Positions 44,165 through 53,734 of a stretch of DNA of 64,000 nt are shown here, piece after piece. The stretch is from assembly GCA_003508835.1 (NCBI GenBank), contig PUFA01000072.1, positions 6,422,501 to 6,486,500 on the forward strand. The letters run 5' to 3'. A program made the position numbers and the translations under genes. The stretch's first letter is position 1, and each line of letters begins with the position of its first letter. Source of the stretch: Eonycteris spelaea. Taxonomy: Eukaryota; Chordata; Mammalia; Chiroptera; Pteropodidae. Below the pieces are notes generated by a model. It searched no databases. It was not told the origin of the DNA and saw only the letters and a program-made list of their open reading frames with translations.

Positions 44165-44640
44165 CACGTATTCATCCCTTCCGTTTAAACGCGCATCTTT
44201 GCTGCGGGTCACGCGCTGAACCCTCCGGGGGGGAGACTGAAATGAAGTGAGGATGCGACTCGTCGGCTGCTAAGGGGAAAGTGACCCCGGGGACACCCCC
44301 CCCTTTTTTTTTTAGCTCCTGGAGACCAAGAACATTCTGTTTCCAGAAATCACAGCTCTGGGAGGCCCTGCTAGCTCAGGGTGGCGGTACCACCGCTGTT
44401 TCCAGGATCCGAAACTAAGCAGCTGCTCAGATGCCGAGGTCTCGGACGGGGAAGAACGCAAAGGAAAACGCGCCTGGGGAGGCTGATTCCAGCGAGGCGG
44501 CAAGGCTGGCTCCTGGGCCCCCGCCCCGTGGATGGCATCGGTGAAATGATGTGTGGGCCGCCCCCGAGTCTGCTGCCCCCCCCACCACGAACATTTGCCC
44601 GAGAAGTTTCAGAGGACCCCGAACGCCATCCTTTAAGATG
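44165..44640. other. CpG-richer patch
   Basis: CpGs are frequent (for example 'tgctgcgggtcacgcgctga', 'gatgccgaggtctcggacgg', 'aaacgcgcctggggaggctg') compared with the neighbouring kilobases. C and T runs lie at 44298-44314. This may be a weak CpG island, but no transcript, exon or promoter motif supports a gene start. Confidence 0.35.
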
Positions 44641-44739
44641 AGTTTCTTTGCCTTTCTTTTCTACTCGTTTAAATTTAAAATGGTCCTGGAATTACGATAA
44701 CCCCGATCCCTGCCAGGGTGGACACCGCCTGCCGCATCA

Positions 44740-45132
44740 GTTTGTAAGGGCCGTGGTAACGAAACACTGCAGACTGTGTGGCTTAAACACCAGAAACGTA
44801 TCCGCTGTGTGTGCATGGAGGCTGGAGGTCCAAAGTCAAGGTGTCGGCTGGGCCGGGTCAGTCCGAGGCCGTGAGAGGAAAGGCGGGCCAGGCCTCTCTC
44901 CTTGGCTTGCAGGTGGCCCTCTCTCCCTGCTCGTCACAGCATCCTCTCCCTATGTGTCCCCTTCTTCTAAAGATACCAGCCATATTGGATTCGGGCCCAT
45001 CCAAATGACTTCATTTTAATGCGGTCACCTCTGTGAAGACCCCCATCTCCAAGCAAGGTCACGTTCTGCGATGCCGAGGGCTGAGGACTTCAACATGTGA
45101 TTTTAGGGGGATGTCAGTCAACCCATAACACC
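44740..45132 (-). mobile_element. MaLR-type (ERVL-MaLR) solitary LTR
   Basis: On the minus strand it begins near 'tgttatgggttgactgac' and carries 'gaagtcctcagccctcggca', 'gtcattt-ggatgggcccga' (approximate), 'tccaatatggctggtatctt', a 'gccaaggagagaggcctggc' block and an end near 'agccacacagtctgcagtgt'. This is the order of a mammalian MaLR-like LTR. Length about 390 bp fits a single LTR with no internal retroviral genes nearby. Confidence 0.82.
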
Positions 45133-45589
45133 TAACCTCCTTCCTGTGGGGCAGACGCAAGAAAGAGAGGCTTGAGGGGAAAGGGATCCTGGAGGTAAGA
45201 ACGGGCCCTGAGAGGAGAGACTGGCATCCCGAGGGGGCGTGGGGGAGGGGTGCACACTCACGATCCTGCTTAGAGTCGGTCACAGACTCTAAGTCGGTCT
45301 TCATTTTGCTATTGCATTTGGAGGCGTCTCTTTTTCATGCTGCACGTGACGCTCAGTGACATGGCCAAGCTGGCCAGCTGAAAGTGACCATGCAGAAGTC
45401 AGAGGTCTGTTCACTGAGTTCCTGTCCAAAGTCCTCAGTCACCCTGATAACCTGCCGTCAGATGGAGCCCCCTCCAACGCCTGGCACGCAATGCTGCTTC
45501 TGCCCTTGAGCTGCCTTGAAAATATCTTCCGGTTGTGCCGAGGGGGAATGCACCCTGCCACCTGGACACATTTTTAAGGAGACCTCAGA
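45133..45589. other. Unrecognised DNA
   Basis: No supported feature. Confidence 0.35.
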
Positions 45590-45780
45590 CCTGTTCCATC
45601 ACTGGACCACCTGTCTGGCCTTGAGCAAGTTACGTGAACCTCTCCGTGCCTCAGTTTCCTCATCCCGCAGTGGAGCTAATGGTAAGTCTCGGTGTCATTG
45701 CAGTGATTAAATGAGACAGCGTATGGGAAACATGGGTGGTGTTTAATGCACGCCGGGCATTATCCACCGCTGTATATATG
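45590..45780 (+). mobile_element. MIR
   Basis: 'ggccttgagcaagttacgtg', 'ctccgtgcctcagtttcctc' and 'gcagtgattaaatgagacag' follow MIR closely; one of the best-kept cores here. Confidence 0.95.
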
Positions 45781-46954
45781 CGTTAAGTCCCACCGCTTGT
45801 GTACGGCAGACAGCACGTGCTCTCCAGCGCCCGCGGTGTGACGCACAGGGGAACACTGAGAGGTGCTCGCTGCCGGGCTTCATGGTAGCGGGGGCTGACC
45901 TAGACCAGCCTCCTGCTGCTTGCCCCTCTCCACGGAAGCCGGGCTCCATTCTCCATCTCTGCACCCCATACACTTCCTGTCCACCCCAAACATTCGACCT
46001 GGGGTCTACCAGTTCCTTGGGTCACTTTAAAAGGATGTCTCTGATAAAGGTTGTGGGGACACTGTTGGCAGGGAGACATCACGCCTCCGAACTCAAGGAG
46101 GGAGTTTGGGGGGGGGGGGTCCCGTTTCTCATTCCCCTAGATAATACCTAGCTCTCTACATTCTGCGAGCAAAGCCATGCCCTCTGCCCCAATCTGTGGG
46201 TGCTTCTGAAACCCAGCACCCAGGCTAAGGAGTTAATGTAACCTCACTGGGAAGGGATTTCTCCATAATCTGTACACACGTCCCAGGAGGAGGGCTATGG
46301 GAGGTGATGCTACCCCGTGGTCATTTTCAGGCCCCTGGCCCACAGCCCTCTGAGCTCCCAAAGCCCCGTGCTCAAGTCAATTCCAGATTCTATTAGGAAC
46401 AACCGAGCAGAAGCTGAGGTGTCTGTAGGGCTATCCCCTTGAGCGTGGAGAGGGCCAAGGAGATAAGAATCTCATCACGAAACAGAAAGTTGGATGAGTC
46501 CCCACCACCCTCACCTGCGAAAACAAGCCAGCGATAACCGCCAGGGTGCAGAGGCACAGGGAGTTTGGGCTCAGCAGGAGCCAGCGCGGCACCTGTGGGT
46601 GGTGGGGGCAAGGGGCATTATGAAAAGCACCCCCAGAATCGTTTCCATAAAAGCCACATACCCGCCGCTGTCCTCACAGGCAGCAGAAGGGACCCACCTG
46701 CCTCTCCACCCTTCTCCCGCCCTTCCCTGCCTAAAGGTCTGGCAACAGCCCTTCCCCCAAACTGATGCGAGTTAATAATTCATGTCTGAGACAGACTTAA
46801 AGGGACGAAAAGACAAGAGAACAGGAAGGGAAGAGAGGAAGAAGGCGGCACAGCCCAGGTGGCCCCACAAATCTCTGGAGAGCCCTGGCTGGGTTGGGTG
46901 AAGGAGATTAGGACCTTGGCCAATGAGCCAGATGATTGTTGGGTATTTCTGAGT
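45781..46954. other. Unrecognised DNA with a G run
   Basis: A run of about 10 G lies at 46110-46119. No gene or named repeat. Confidence 0.35.
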
Positions 46955-47130
46955 GTGGTTTGCTGGCTTCCAAGATCAGAATAACCCCCAACTGTGGTGG
47001 GCTTCTGATCGATACAGATTCCTAGGCCGCCACCCAGACTTAGGAGAAGGCTGTCGACGGGGGCCAGGAAATTTGTATTTTAAGACATCCTACCTACAGG
47101 GGATTCTGACCACACATTTTTGGAAGGCTG
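46955..47130 (+). mobile_element. MER5-type hAT element (eroded)
   Basis: 'atacagattcctaggccgcc', 'acccagacttaggagaaggc' and 'ccaggaaatttgtattttaa' follow the MER5A/B interior. Termini are eroded. Confidence 0.7.
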
Positions 47131-47143
47131 AGATGGTTTAGAA

Positions 47144-47317
47144 CTGGGATTGGCAAACTACAGCCCATGGGCCAAATCTGGCCCACTACCAGTTTTTATA
47201 AATAAAGATGTATTGGAAGACAGCCATGTCCACTTGTTTACATACTATCTATGGCTGCTTTTGCACTCTGTGCTGGAGGTGAGCAATCGTGACAGAGATC
47301 CTGTTTGCCCATCCCTG
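47144..47317 (-). mobile_element. hAT-Charlie miniature element with TIRs and TSD
   Basis: It begins 'ctgggattggcaaac' and ends 'gtttgcccatccctg', inverted repeats matching at 13 of 15 positions. The 8-bp flanks 'gtttagaa' (47136-47143) and 'gtctagaa' (47318-47325) differ by one base, a clear hAT target duplication. The interior ('gggccaaatctggcccacta', 'ttttataaataaagatgtat', 'catactatctatggctgctt') is the reverse of the copies at 29826 and 59598. It has an internal deletion relative to the usual 220 bp or so. Confidence 0.95.
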
Positions 47318-47326
47318 GTCTAGAAG

Positions 47327-47390
47327 AGTGACCCTCAACCTTGGCAGTATGTTAAAATCACCTGGGGAGTTTTAAAATGTTCCCCATCTA
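47327..47390 (+). mobile_element. MER5A 5' fragment
   Basis: 'agtgaccctcaaccttggca' and 'aaaatcacctggggagtttt' are the MER5A left end. It abuts the right target duplication of the preceding hAT element. Confidence 0.85.
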
Positions 47391-47689
47391 TCAAGGCAGA
47401 ATGGGGTAGGCAAAGCGGAGCCGTGGATAGACCTTTGGGCTCCTTAGATCCAGACAAAGTTTGGAGAAACCCTGTGCCATGACAAAGCTGGTGATGATTC
47501 GGAACTCTCCGCTGCCCCCTCCTCTGATCATAAACAACTCCAGCCAATATTTACGGAGGGCCTTCTGGTAGTGTAAATGAGACATGAGCGCCAAGGCATG
47601 CTTGGGCCATGCCAGCCGTGGGTGCGCGGTTGACGTTGCAATCAGCGAAACACGGCTCGTTCCGTCCTCTGGGACACGTCCTTCGCCTG
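47391..47689. other. Unrecognised DNA
   Basis: 47540-47590 ('ccaatatttacggagggcct') may be an antisense L2/MIR end. Otherwise unassigned. Confidence 0.35.
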
Positions 47690-47880
47690 GCTCGGTGGCT
47701 TCCCGGCACTGGCTGGCCCGCGGACCGGTTGCATCAGAATCGCTTGGGCGAGCCTCGCAGAAATTCAATCTCCAGATCCCATCTCAGAACCACGAATCCA
47801 GCTCTCCTGGGAGTCGGTTTCAGTTTTGAGCTCCCAGGTGTCGGTCAGGGAGCCAGTCTTGGGAACCCCTGGTAGAGGGC
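47690..47880. mobile_element. MER5A-like hAT element
   Basis: 'ttgcatcagaatcgcttggg', 'aattcaatctccagatccca' and, at the end, 'gtcttgggaacccctggtag' follow MER5A-like spacing; it is GC-richer than usual. Orientation is uncertain because the termini are inverted repeats. Confidence 0.62.
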
Positions 47881-47900
47881 TCTCTGAGGCATAGCGGTGG

Positions 47901-47910
47901 GGGGGGGGGA
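47901..47910 (+). repeat. G run
   Basis: About 10 G in a row; possible polymerase-slippage site. Confidence 0.8.
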
Positions 47911-48080
47911 CTTTGTTTCAAGCGGGTTACAGGTTTTCTCCTTCCTAAAGCATCCACGCCCCAAGGAGTCCTCTTTCCTGCTTACGATATGATTTTGGAA
48001 ATGAGCCGATCCCAGTGCATTTCTTGGCTCCGGGTTAGGAGAAGTCAGGCCAGAAGGCCGTGATCGCTGCTGAAGCTGAT

Positions 48081-48265
48081 GCGCGTGCGTGTACGCGTGT
48101 GACCGTGTGCGCGTGCGTCATGTGAGTGTGAGCGCGCGCTTGTGGACGAGTGACTGTGGGTGTGTGCGTGTGTGTGTGTGTGTGTGAACATGTCCGTGTG
48201 CATACAGGCAAGCGCTGTGTGAGCGTGGGTGCATGTAATTGTGTGTGCGTGTGTGTGCGTGCATA
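48081..48265 (+). repeat. Complex GT/GC microsatellite, Z-DNA-prone
   Basis: About 185 bp of mainly alternating pyrimidine-purine sequence with many CpG ('gcgcgtgcgtgtacgcgtgt', 'gcgcgtgcgtcatgtgagtg', then a (TG) run at 48165-48186). The CpGs inside it are unusual for mammalian DNA of this kind. Confidence 0.92.
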
Positions 48266-48424
48266 GCCACTGCGGGAGAACGTGCTGCTTCCTGAGGAAG
48301 AGCTCAGGTGTTGTAGGTGGTCGGCCAGGTGAGGCTGGACCCGGGCGCGTCAGGGAGACGCACAAGGGTTTTCAGGCTCACGTGCCTCAGCTGGGTCCCG
48401 TCTCACTGCCAGCTGTCACGTCCC

Positions 48425-48605
48425 CTCCACTACTTACTGACCTCTGAGCTTAGGCAGGTGTTGTCACTTTTCTAAGCCTGTTTCCTCATCCAAAAACTTG
48501 GGATAATAACCATGCCTATGTGACAGAGTTTGAAGGGAAAAAAAAAAAAAAAAGATAATGCCTTGAAATGCACAGTTCAGCGCCCGGCTGCTAGCAATTG
48601 CTCAC
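48425..48605 (+). mobile_element. MIR with an internal A15 run
   Basis: 'ccactacttactgacctctg', 'ctaagcctgtttcctcatcc' and 'gggataataaccatgcctat' follow MIR. A run of about 15 A interrupts its 3' half at 48538-48554. Confidence 0.9.
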
Positions 48606-48614
48606 TTGTCTCCC

Positions 48615-48815
48615 GTTTCATGAAAACTTACTCTGGACAGGCCCTGTTCTAGGTACTGGAAATAAAACAGTGAACGAAATTTTCAAAACCTCCCCATCAC
48701 CCTAAAATGTACATTCTAATGGGAAGGGAAATAAAAATAAACAGCTAAGTAAACATGTAATACTTTCAGATGGCAATAAAGCTATAAAGAACAGTAAGCA
48801 GGGCCAGATGTCACG
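48615..48815 (-). mobile_element. L2 3' end, antisense
   Basis: 'ggccctgttctaggtactgg', 'aaataaaacagtgaacgaaa', 'gtacattctaatgggaaggg' and 'cagatggcaataaagctata' are the complement of the L2 3' UTR in order. Confidence 0.92.
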
Positions 48816-49022
48816 CTAATACAGGACATGAACTTTGGTCTTGATTCAAAAAAGGATGCGGCCGACGGCACTGTCTCCCCACGTAGCTGGTTCAGCTACT
48901 TTGCGTCAAGACTCCCTAACCTCTCAGGACTCAAATATAGTTATTCGTGGTTAAAAACTGAGCATTCTATCCAGGAAGTTATACAAAGGAAAACGAAAAC
49001 CAGAAACTAAAAATACAAAAGT

Positions 49023-49048
49023 CAAACAAACAAACAAACAAACAAACA
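49023..49048 (+). repeat. (CAAA)n
   Basis: Six to seven perfect units. Confidence 0.95.
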
Positions 49049-49639
49049 TCCCAGACTTTTGCCAGAGGCTTGCTTTTTCTGGCTTCTCCACCAAGAGTGA
49101 ATGTTTATCCACATGCACAGCGAGAAGGTGGGGCCTGTGGCTGGAGCAGACGCAGGGCCTTGGTTCCCCCAGGCCACCAGCTGTCAGCTGTTGGGATGGC
49201 AGGAACCCTGAGCCTGCCCCTGCAGAACCCAAGCCCTCATTTTGAGGATGAAACTCTAGATGCATAAAAGAGCAACCCAGATCGTGGCCGCTTTAGCCAA
49301 CCACGTTCCCAGGGGGAGTTTTGTAATGGAGGAAGATTTTGAAATAACTGTCTCTTCCAGCTAGTGAGAAATAAATCTCAGTTTCTGGTCAGAGACTGAG
49401 ACTAACTGGCTCTTGGAGTCACTCAGGAGAGACATCCACCATCTCTCCCCTGCCGCGTCCCATCTCCACCCAGGGCCACCAGGGGACACGACCGTGTCCA
49501 TGTCCCATCCATCTGGCTTTCAAAGGGCCTTCAAGGAATCAAGAAATAAAATGCTTTATGCTGGTTGTGGTTTCTCAGCCCTCATCCGGGTTGTTTCATG
49601 CCAGCTACAGCCCTCGTGCAAGTTTCATTCCTGCATGTC

Positions 49640-49667
49640 AACACACACACACACACACACACACACA
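49640..49667 (+). repeat. (CA)n microsatellite
   Basis: About 14 units. Confidence 0.97.
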
Positions 49668-50204
49668 GAGATGCAGTTGGGATCCACTTAGAAAATGTTG
49701 GCAAGAGTCCTTTAAAAACTGCTAGACATACATAAAATGGAACTGTTGTCACTATTTTGCATCAAATTAATAGGACTCCTGCCCTGAGGCCCCGCCGACA
49801 CATGCCCCAGGGTGCCAAGTACATTGGGTACTCAGAGGGCCATGTGCCTTTATTGCCAGAGTTATAAGGACAGTGGAAAATGGGCAACTATGATCTGAGA
49901 TTCTACCATATTGGCTTCACCCTAAAGGAGTTCTGGATTCTTCTGCTGATGGCCACCACACCCATCCTCAGAGCTCATGAGGAAACAGACCGGAGGGGGA
50001 AGTTATTCCCACACAGATCTTAACCCTGAAGCAGGAGAGACCACTGGATATACTATATTTACAGAGCTCTCGCTCTGTCTAGATGATAGTAGATAATAAA
50101 AATGCAAAAAGAAAAAAGCCATGTTCTCTTCTTCCTAGGAATGGTGAATCCATGAAGACAATAGATGTATTTTAAAATGGCAATAACCTCCTTTCTCTGA
50201 CCAT

Positions 50205-50690
50205 TAAGACCTTGTGTGATCTAGTCCCTGCCTACTTTTCCAAACATATGCCATACTACTTTTGCTTCATTTACTTTACTCTGGCCACACCAGTCTTCTG
50301 GCTGTTTCTCGAACATATTGACAATGTTCCTGCTTCAGGGACTTGGTATTTTCTGTTCTCTCTGCCTGGAGCACGCTTTCTGCAGGTGTGCCAAAGCCTT
50401 GCTCCCTTGCTTCAATTCAAGTCTCTTGCTTTTTCCTGTGGCCGAAGAGGCTCCCTGGCTATTCTACATGAGAGAGCCTGTGGCTTCTCTATCTTCTGAC
50501 CTTGCTTTAATTTCTTCCTTCTAGCACATATCACTGTCTGACATGAATGGTTCGAATCTATCTATTGCCTGCCTTTCTTCACTAGAAGTAAACCTCATGC
50601 ACATTGGTTCCCTGCTACATGCTTAATGCTTCACATTTAATAAATGCACAATAGATACTTATTAACTATGTGAATAAATGCTATAATAAA
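50205..50690 (+). mobile_element. L2 3' UTR, near complete
   Basis: 'gtgtgatctagtccctgcct', 'cactctggccacaccagtct' (approximate), 'ctctctgcctggagcacgct', 'agcacatatcactgtctgac' and 'taataaatgcacaatagata' follow the L2 end of ORF2 and 3' UTR through to the terminus. Confidence 0.92.
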
Positions 50691-50754
50691 ATCGGAGTGC
50701 AACATAATCTACCCGAACCATTCTTAGGCTATTGTAGGAATATCCTACTTCAAG

Positions 50755-50780
50755 CACACGCACACACACACACACACACC
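50755..50780 (+). repeat. (CA)n microsatellite
   Basis: About 12 units with one CG interruption. Confidence 0.95.
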
Positions 50781-51209
50781 CTTTCCTGGAGAGTTTCGGC
50801 ACAGTGCTAAGGATCAAATCTTATTCCCCTGATGACATTTATTGTAAGAGCGGGAGATGCATTTCTCTGGAAAAGATATTTACACCAATGTACAATGAAA
50901 GCTCAGAAAACTGTTCCAAATCCTATTAAAAGACAATATGGTGGTTTTCTAAAATGTTGGCTGCAGAGGTACAGAAACGTCATCTGTGAATGTCGTGGCG
51001 ATATTCAAAACTCGTGCGGGTAAAGGCCCACGAGCCCATGCATCTGAGCCGCTGGCTTTCGCTCCATGTGGTGCCACTGGGGACTCTCCGCAGGGACTCT
51101 CCGGGGGACTCTCCACGGGTTGCTGGGACAGATGTCAGATGAGAGCCCGAGGAGCTGATGTCTCACCCCAGCTCTGCCTCCGCAGCTGCCAGACACGGGT
51201 CAGGAGGGC
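50781..51209. other. Unrecognised DNA with a short triplication
   Basis: Contains the 13-bp triplication listed separately at 51080. No gene. Confidence 0.35.
51080..51117 (+). repeat. Three tandem copies of about 13 bp
   Basis: 'gggactctccgca', 'gggactctccggg' and 'ggactctccacgg' stand head to tail. Confidence 0.85.
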
Positions 51210-51422
51210 ACGAGTGTGGTGACGGCAGTGATGGCAAGAACAGCTCACACTGGGGGACTTACGACGGGTTGACCAGGTGCCCACATCTTGCATTCAAGAC
51301 CTCAATTAATTCACCCAAACTAGGATCATCGCTGCCTTTCGGGTAGGTTATTCTGTTGTTCTAACATTGCACAGCTCTGAGATTCAAACTCAGGGTTGTC
51401 TGACCCTCAGGAACCAAGAGAC
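51210..51422 (-). mobile_element. MIR, antisense
   Basis: 'gtgacggcagtgatggcaag', 'ctttcgggtaggttattctg', 'agctctgagattcaaactca' and 'gggttgtctgaccctcagga' are antisense MIR landmarks. Confidence 0.78.
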
Positions 51423-51549
51423 TCTTACCTACCTTCTCTTGGAGTACCCGATGGCCCCAATTTCCCTGCCGTGTGCACCGTACAGGGCTATCACGAAAGA
51501 CGAATGACATGTGCTGTGAGAAAGTGCTTCGCAAGGGGTAAAGCATGTT

Positions 51550-52030
51550 CTAGCCGTCCCTTGATTCAAACCCACGTGGCGGGCTTCCTGTGGGCCAGAC
51601 TCTGCTGTGTGCTCTGAAATCACAAAGCACATGCGACCGGACAGCGGAGGCAGCGAGTGACCCGCGGGGCGTGTTGCTCGCAGGAAATGCAGACGACGCG
51701 GAGAGAGACAGAATACGTTTGGTGCGCGGAGAACGACGAGGAACAGCAGGAGAGGGTACGACAAGTGACGGGGAGCTGGTGAGATGGCATGTGAGCGTTC
51801 CAACAGATCCCTAACCGAAGACAGCGCCCAAGCCTGGGGCTCTCATTCCTGACGGTGGGAACGTCAGGTGGGAACGTCAGAGGCAGGCACACGGGCCGGG
51901 GACAGCAAGGAGGCCGAAGCCCGGTGGATTAGGAGAAGTGTGGGAGTGAGGTCAGGGGTGAAGTGGCGGGGGGTGGGGGGCCAGTGAGGGACAAGACCCC
52001 GTGGACCCAGGAAAGACTTAGAAGTAGAGG
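51550..52030 (-). mobile_element. L2 3' region, antisense, CpG-rich
   Basis: On the plus strand the order is 'gggccagactctgctgtgtg', 'gggaacgtcagaggcaggca', 'ggggacagcaaggaggccga', 'gtgtgggagtgaggtcaggg' and 'ggacccaggaaagacttaga', the complement of L2 3' UTR and the end of ORF2. About 20 CpGs lie in 51630-51790, many more than expected for an old methylated repeat. It holds a tandem duplicate at 51854-51879. Confidence 0.82.
51854..51879 (+). repeat. 13-bp perfect tandem duplication
   Basis: 'ggtgggaacgtca' occurs twice, back to back, inside the antisense L2. Confidence 0.95.
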
Positions 52031-53139
52031 GGTTGTGGCATTTGCAGAGTGACGCCGGACAGAAATCAGTCAGGCTGACGGCGAAAGCAGTGTCAGGTGG
52101 CCTCACCGTGGCTCTCCCCCTTATCCACTTACTGGTCTTCGTTTTGTTTTGCTTTGTTTCTGATCTTGCAGACTCACTGCTGAGACAGGGAACAGGGAAG
52201 TTTGCCACCACCTCCCACCTGGTTATCCCCCTCCTCCCCCGCTTATTTGCATGAGATAACAGCAGTCAGTCATTGCGACAGAACAGAAACCTCGAGCTGA
52301 GATGGCATGGCCAGGGCGTCCCAGAGCAGGAAACGTAAGCATTAGAGGGAACGTGTTACAGCGAAGGGAGCTGGGACCCATCGGAGCGCAGATGCAACTT
52401 AACCAAATGCGATGGCCCCGTTCGGACGCCCAATGCAAAACTATTTGCATGTTGCCGCTGCATATGGCATCAGCTAACGCCGTGAGGGGGGTGGGTGACT
52501 AAGGGCAGCCTCTTGCCACGACCAAGAGCTCCCTGGCGTGAGCTTCCTTGGAGGCAGTACATGGGTCCGCACAGTTCTGGGTTCGGTACTCAGGGTTAGT
52601 CCGCTGGAAGACTAACAGCCAGCACTGTGGCTTTGCTTGGGGCTTTGTACTTGGCCAGCAAGGCGACAGATTCTAGGCTGAGAAGTGCTCTTCTCACTGC
52701 GGAAGCATCAGAGTTGTGTCTCAGCATGGGAGAAAATCGGGCGGGCTAAGAAGGTGGTGATTTCTGGTAGAAGGTTCCCATTCGCCCTCAGAGAGAACCG
52801 AGCCTGCTGACACCTCGAATTTAGGTTTCCGGTTCCTGGGCTGTGAGACCGTGAAGTTGTGCTGTTTAAGCACCCCCGGTTTGTGCGTTCTTATCAGATC
52901 CTCGTGCACAGCTTATTCCTCCCCAGCTGCCTCTCAGTCTTCCAGCCCTCGTGCAAAGTCAGCCTTGCTCCACCTGTCCAACCCCCCCATGACTTCTTCC
53001 TTCACTAACTTACACGGCCATTGCCATACAGCAGAACGCTTATTAATTTTTTAAATCCACTATTGCCTTTCACTCCCCTGACATCATTAGATGAACACAA
53101 AGATTTTATTGCCAGGTACGAAGCTCACTATGCCCCCAA
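52031..53139. other. Unrecognised DNA
   Basis: No gene or named repeat. 52230-52260 contains 'gcttatttgcatgagataac', an octamer-like ATTTGCAT motif of unknown meaning. Confidence 0.35.
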
Positions 53140-53198
53140 CAGAAATGCCTGGCTTGTTCCTTCCCTCCTTCAGATTTTCGTTTAAATATCACCTTCTT
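53140..53198 (+). mobile_element. L2 3' UTR, left piece
   Basis: 'ggcttgttccttccctcctt' and 'tttaaatatcaccttctt' match the L2 block that normally continues 'cagtgaggccttccctgacc'. That continuation is found at 53428 after an L1. Confidence 0.8.
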
Positions 53199-53427
53199 CT
53201 ATGGACGCATACATGGATAAAGAAAATGTGGTATATGCATATGATGGAATATTATGCAGCCTGAAAAAAGGAAAGCCTGCCACATGCTACAATATGGACG
53301 AATCATGAGGACGTGATGCTGAACAAAGTCGTTAAAGAACAAATAATGTGCGATTACTGATACAAAGTATCTAAAGTAGTCAAAATCCCAGAAACAGAAA
53401 ATGAAAAGGTGGTTACAAAATATATTA
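53199..53427 (+). mobile_element. LINE-1 3' fragment inserted in L2
   Basis: 'acatggataaagaaaatgtg', 'gatggaatattatgcagcct', 'acatgctacaatatggacga', 'tgatgctgaacaaagtcgtt' and 'agtagtcaaaatcccagaaa' follow the end of L1M ORF2 and start of the 3' UTR. There is no A-tail and no clear target duplication, so the copy lost its end. Confidence 0.9.
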
Positions 53428-53500
53428 GTGTAAGCTTCTCTGACCACCCTATTTAAAATTGCAACTCATCCATCCCTCCCAGGGACCCCCACCCCCTCAC
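53428..53500 (+). mobile_element. L2 3' UTR, right piece
   Basis: 'agtgtaagcttctctgacca' and 'ccctatttaaaattgcaact' continue the L2 at exactly the base expected, proving that the L1 between is an insertion. Confidence 0.88.
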
Positions 53501-53734
53501 CTGCTGGAAACATGGCAGCCAAGCAGACTGACGAACTGCATTTCCCTGGAGCTTACATGAGCCAACATTTTTATCTGGACAGAAAATACGTTGTAGTCGC
53601 TTCATTACTTATTTCTTTTGCGAACAGTCCAATATTCAACCTGTTCTCATTATTTTATTATGAATGTGTCAAAGTCCTTGATCTTGATTTTAATCTCGAG
53701 GGTAAGAATCTACTCCGGTCTTTTTTAAGTAAAC
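53501..53734. other. Unrecognised DNA
   Basis: May be more of the L2 3' UTR but no landmark is clear. Confidence 0.35.

Larger units (their letters stand above)
48816..50204. other. Unrecognised DNA with two simple repeats
   Basis: (CAAA)n at 49023-49048 and (CA)n at 49640-49667. No gene. 49380-49620 and 49740-50190 look unique. Confidence 0.4.

Noticed and set aside
44360..44420. Possible tRNA-derived sequence ('gccctgctagctcagggtgg')
   Set aside because: The A-box resemblance is short and no B box or cloverleaf can be drawn at the right spacing.
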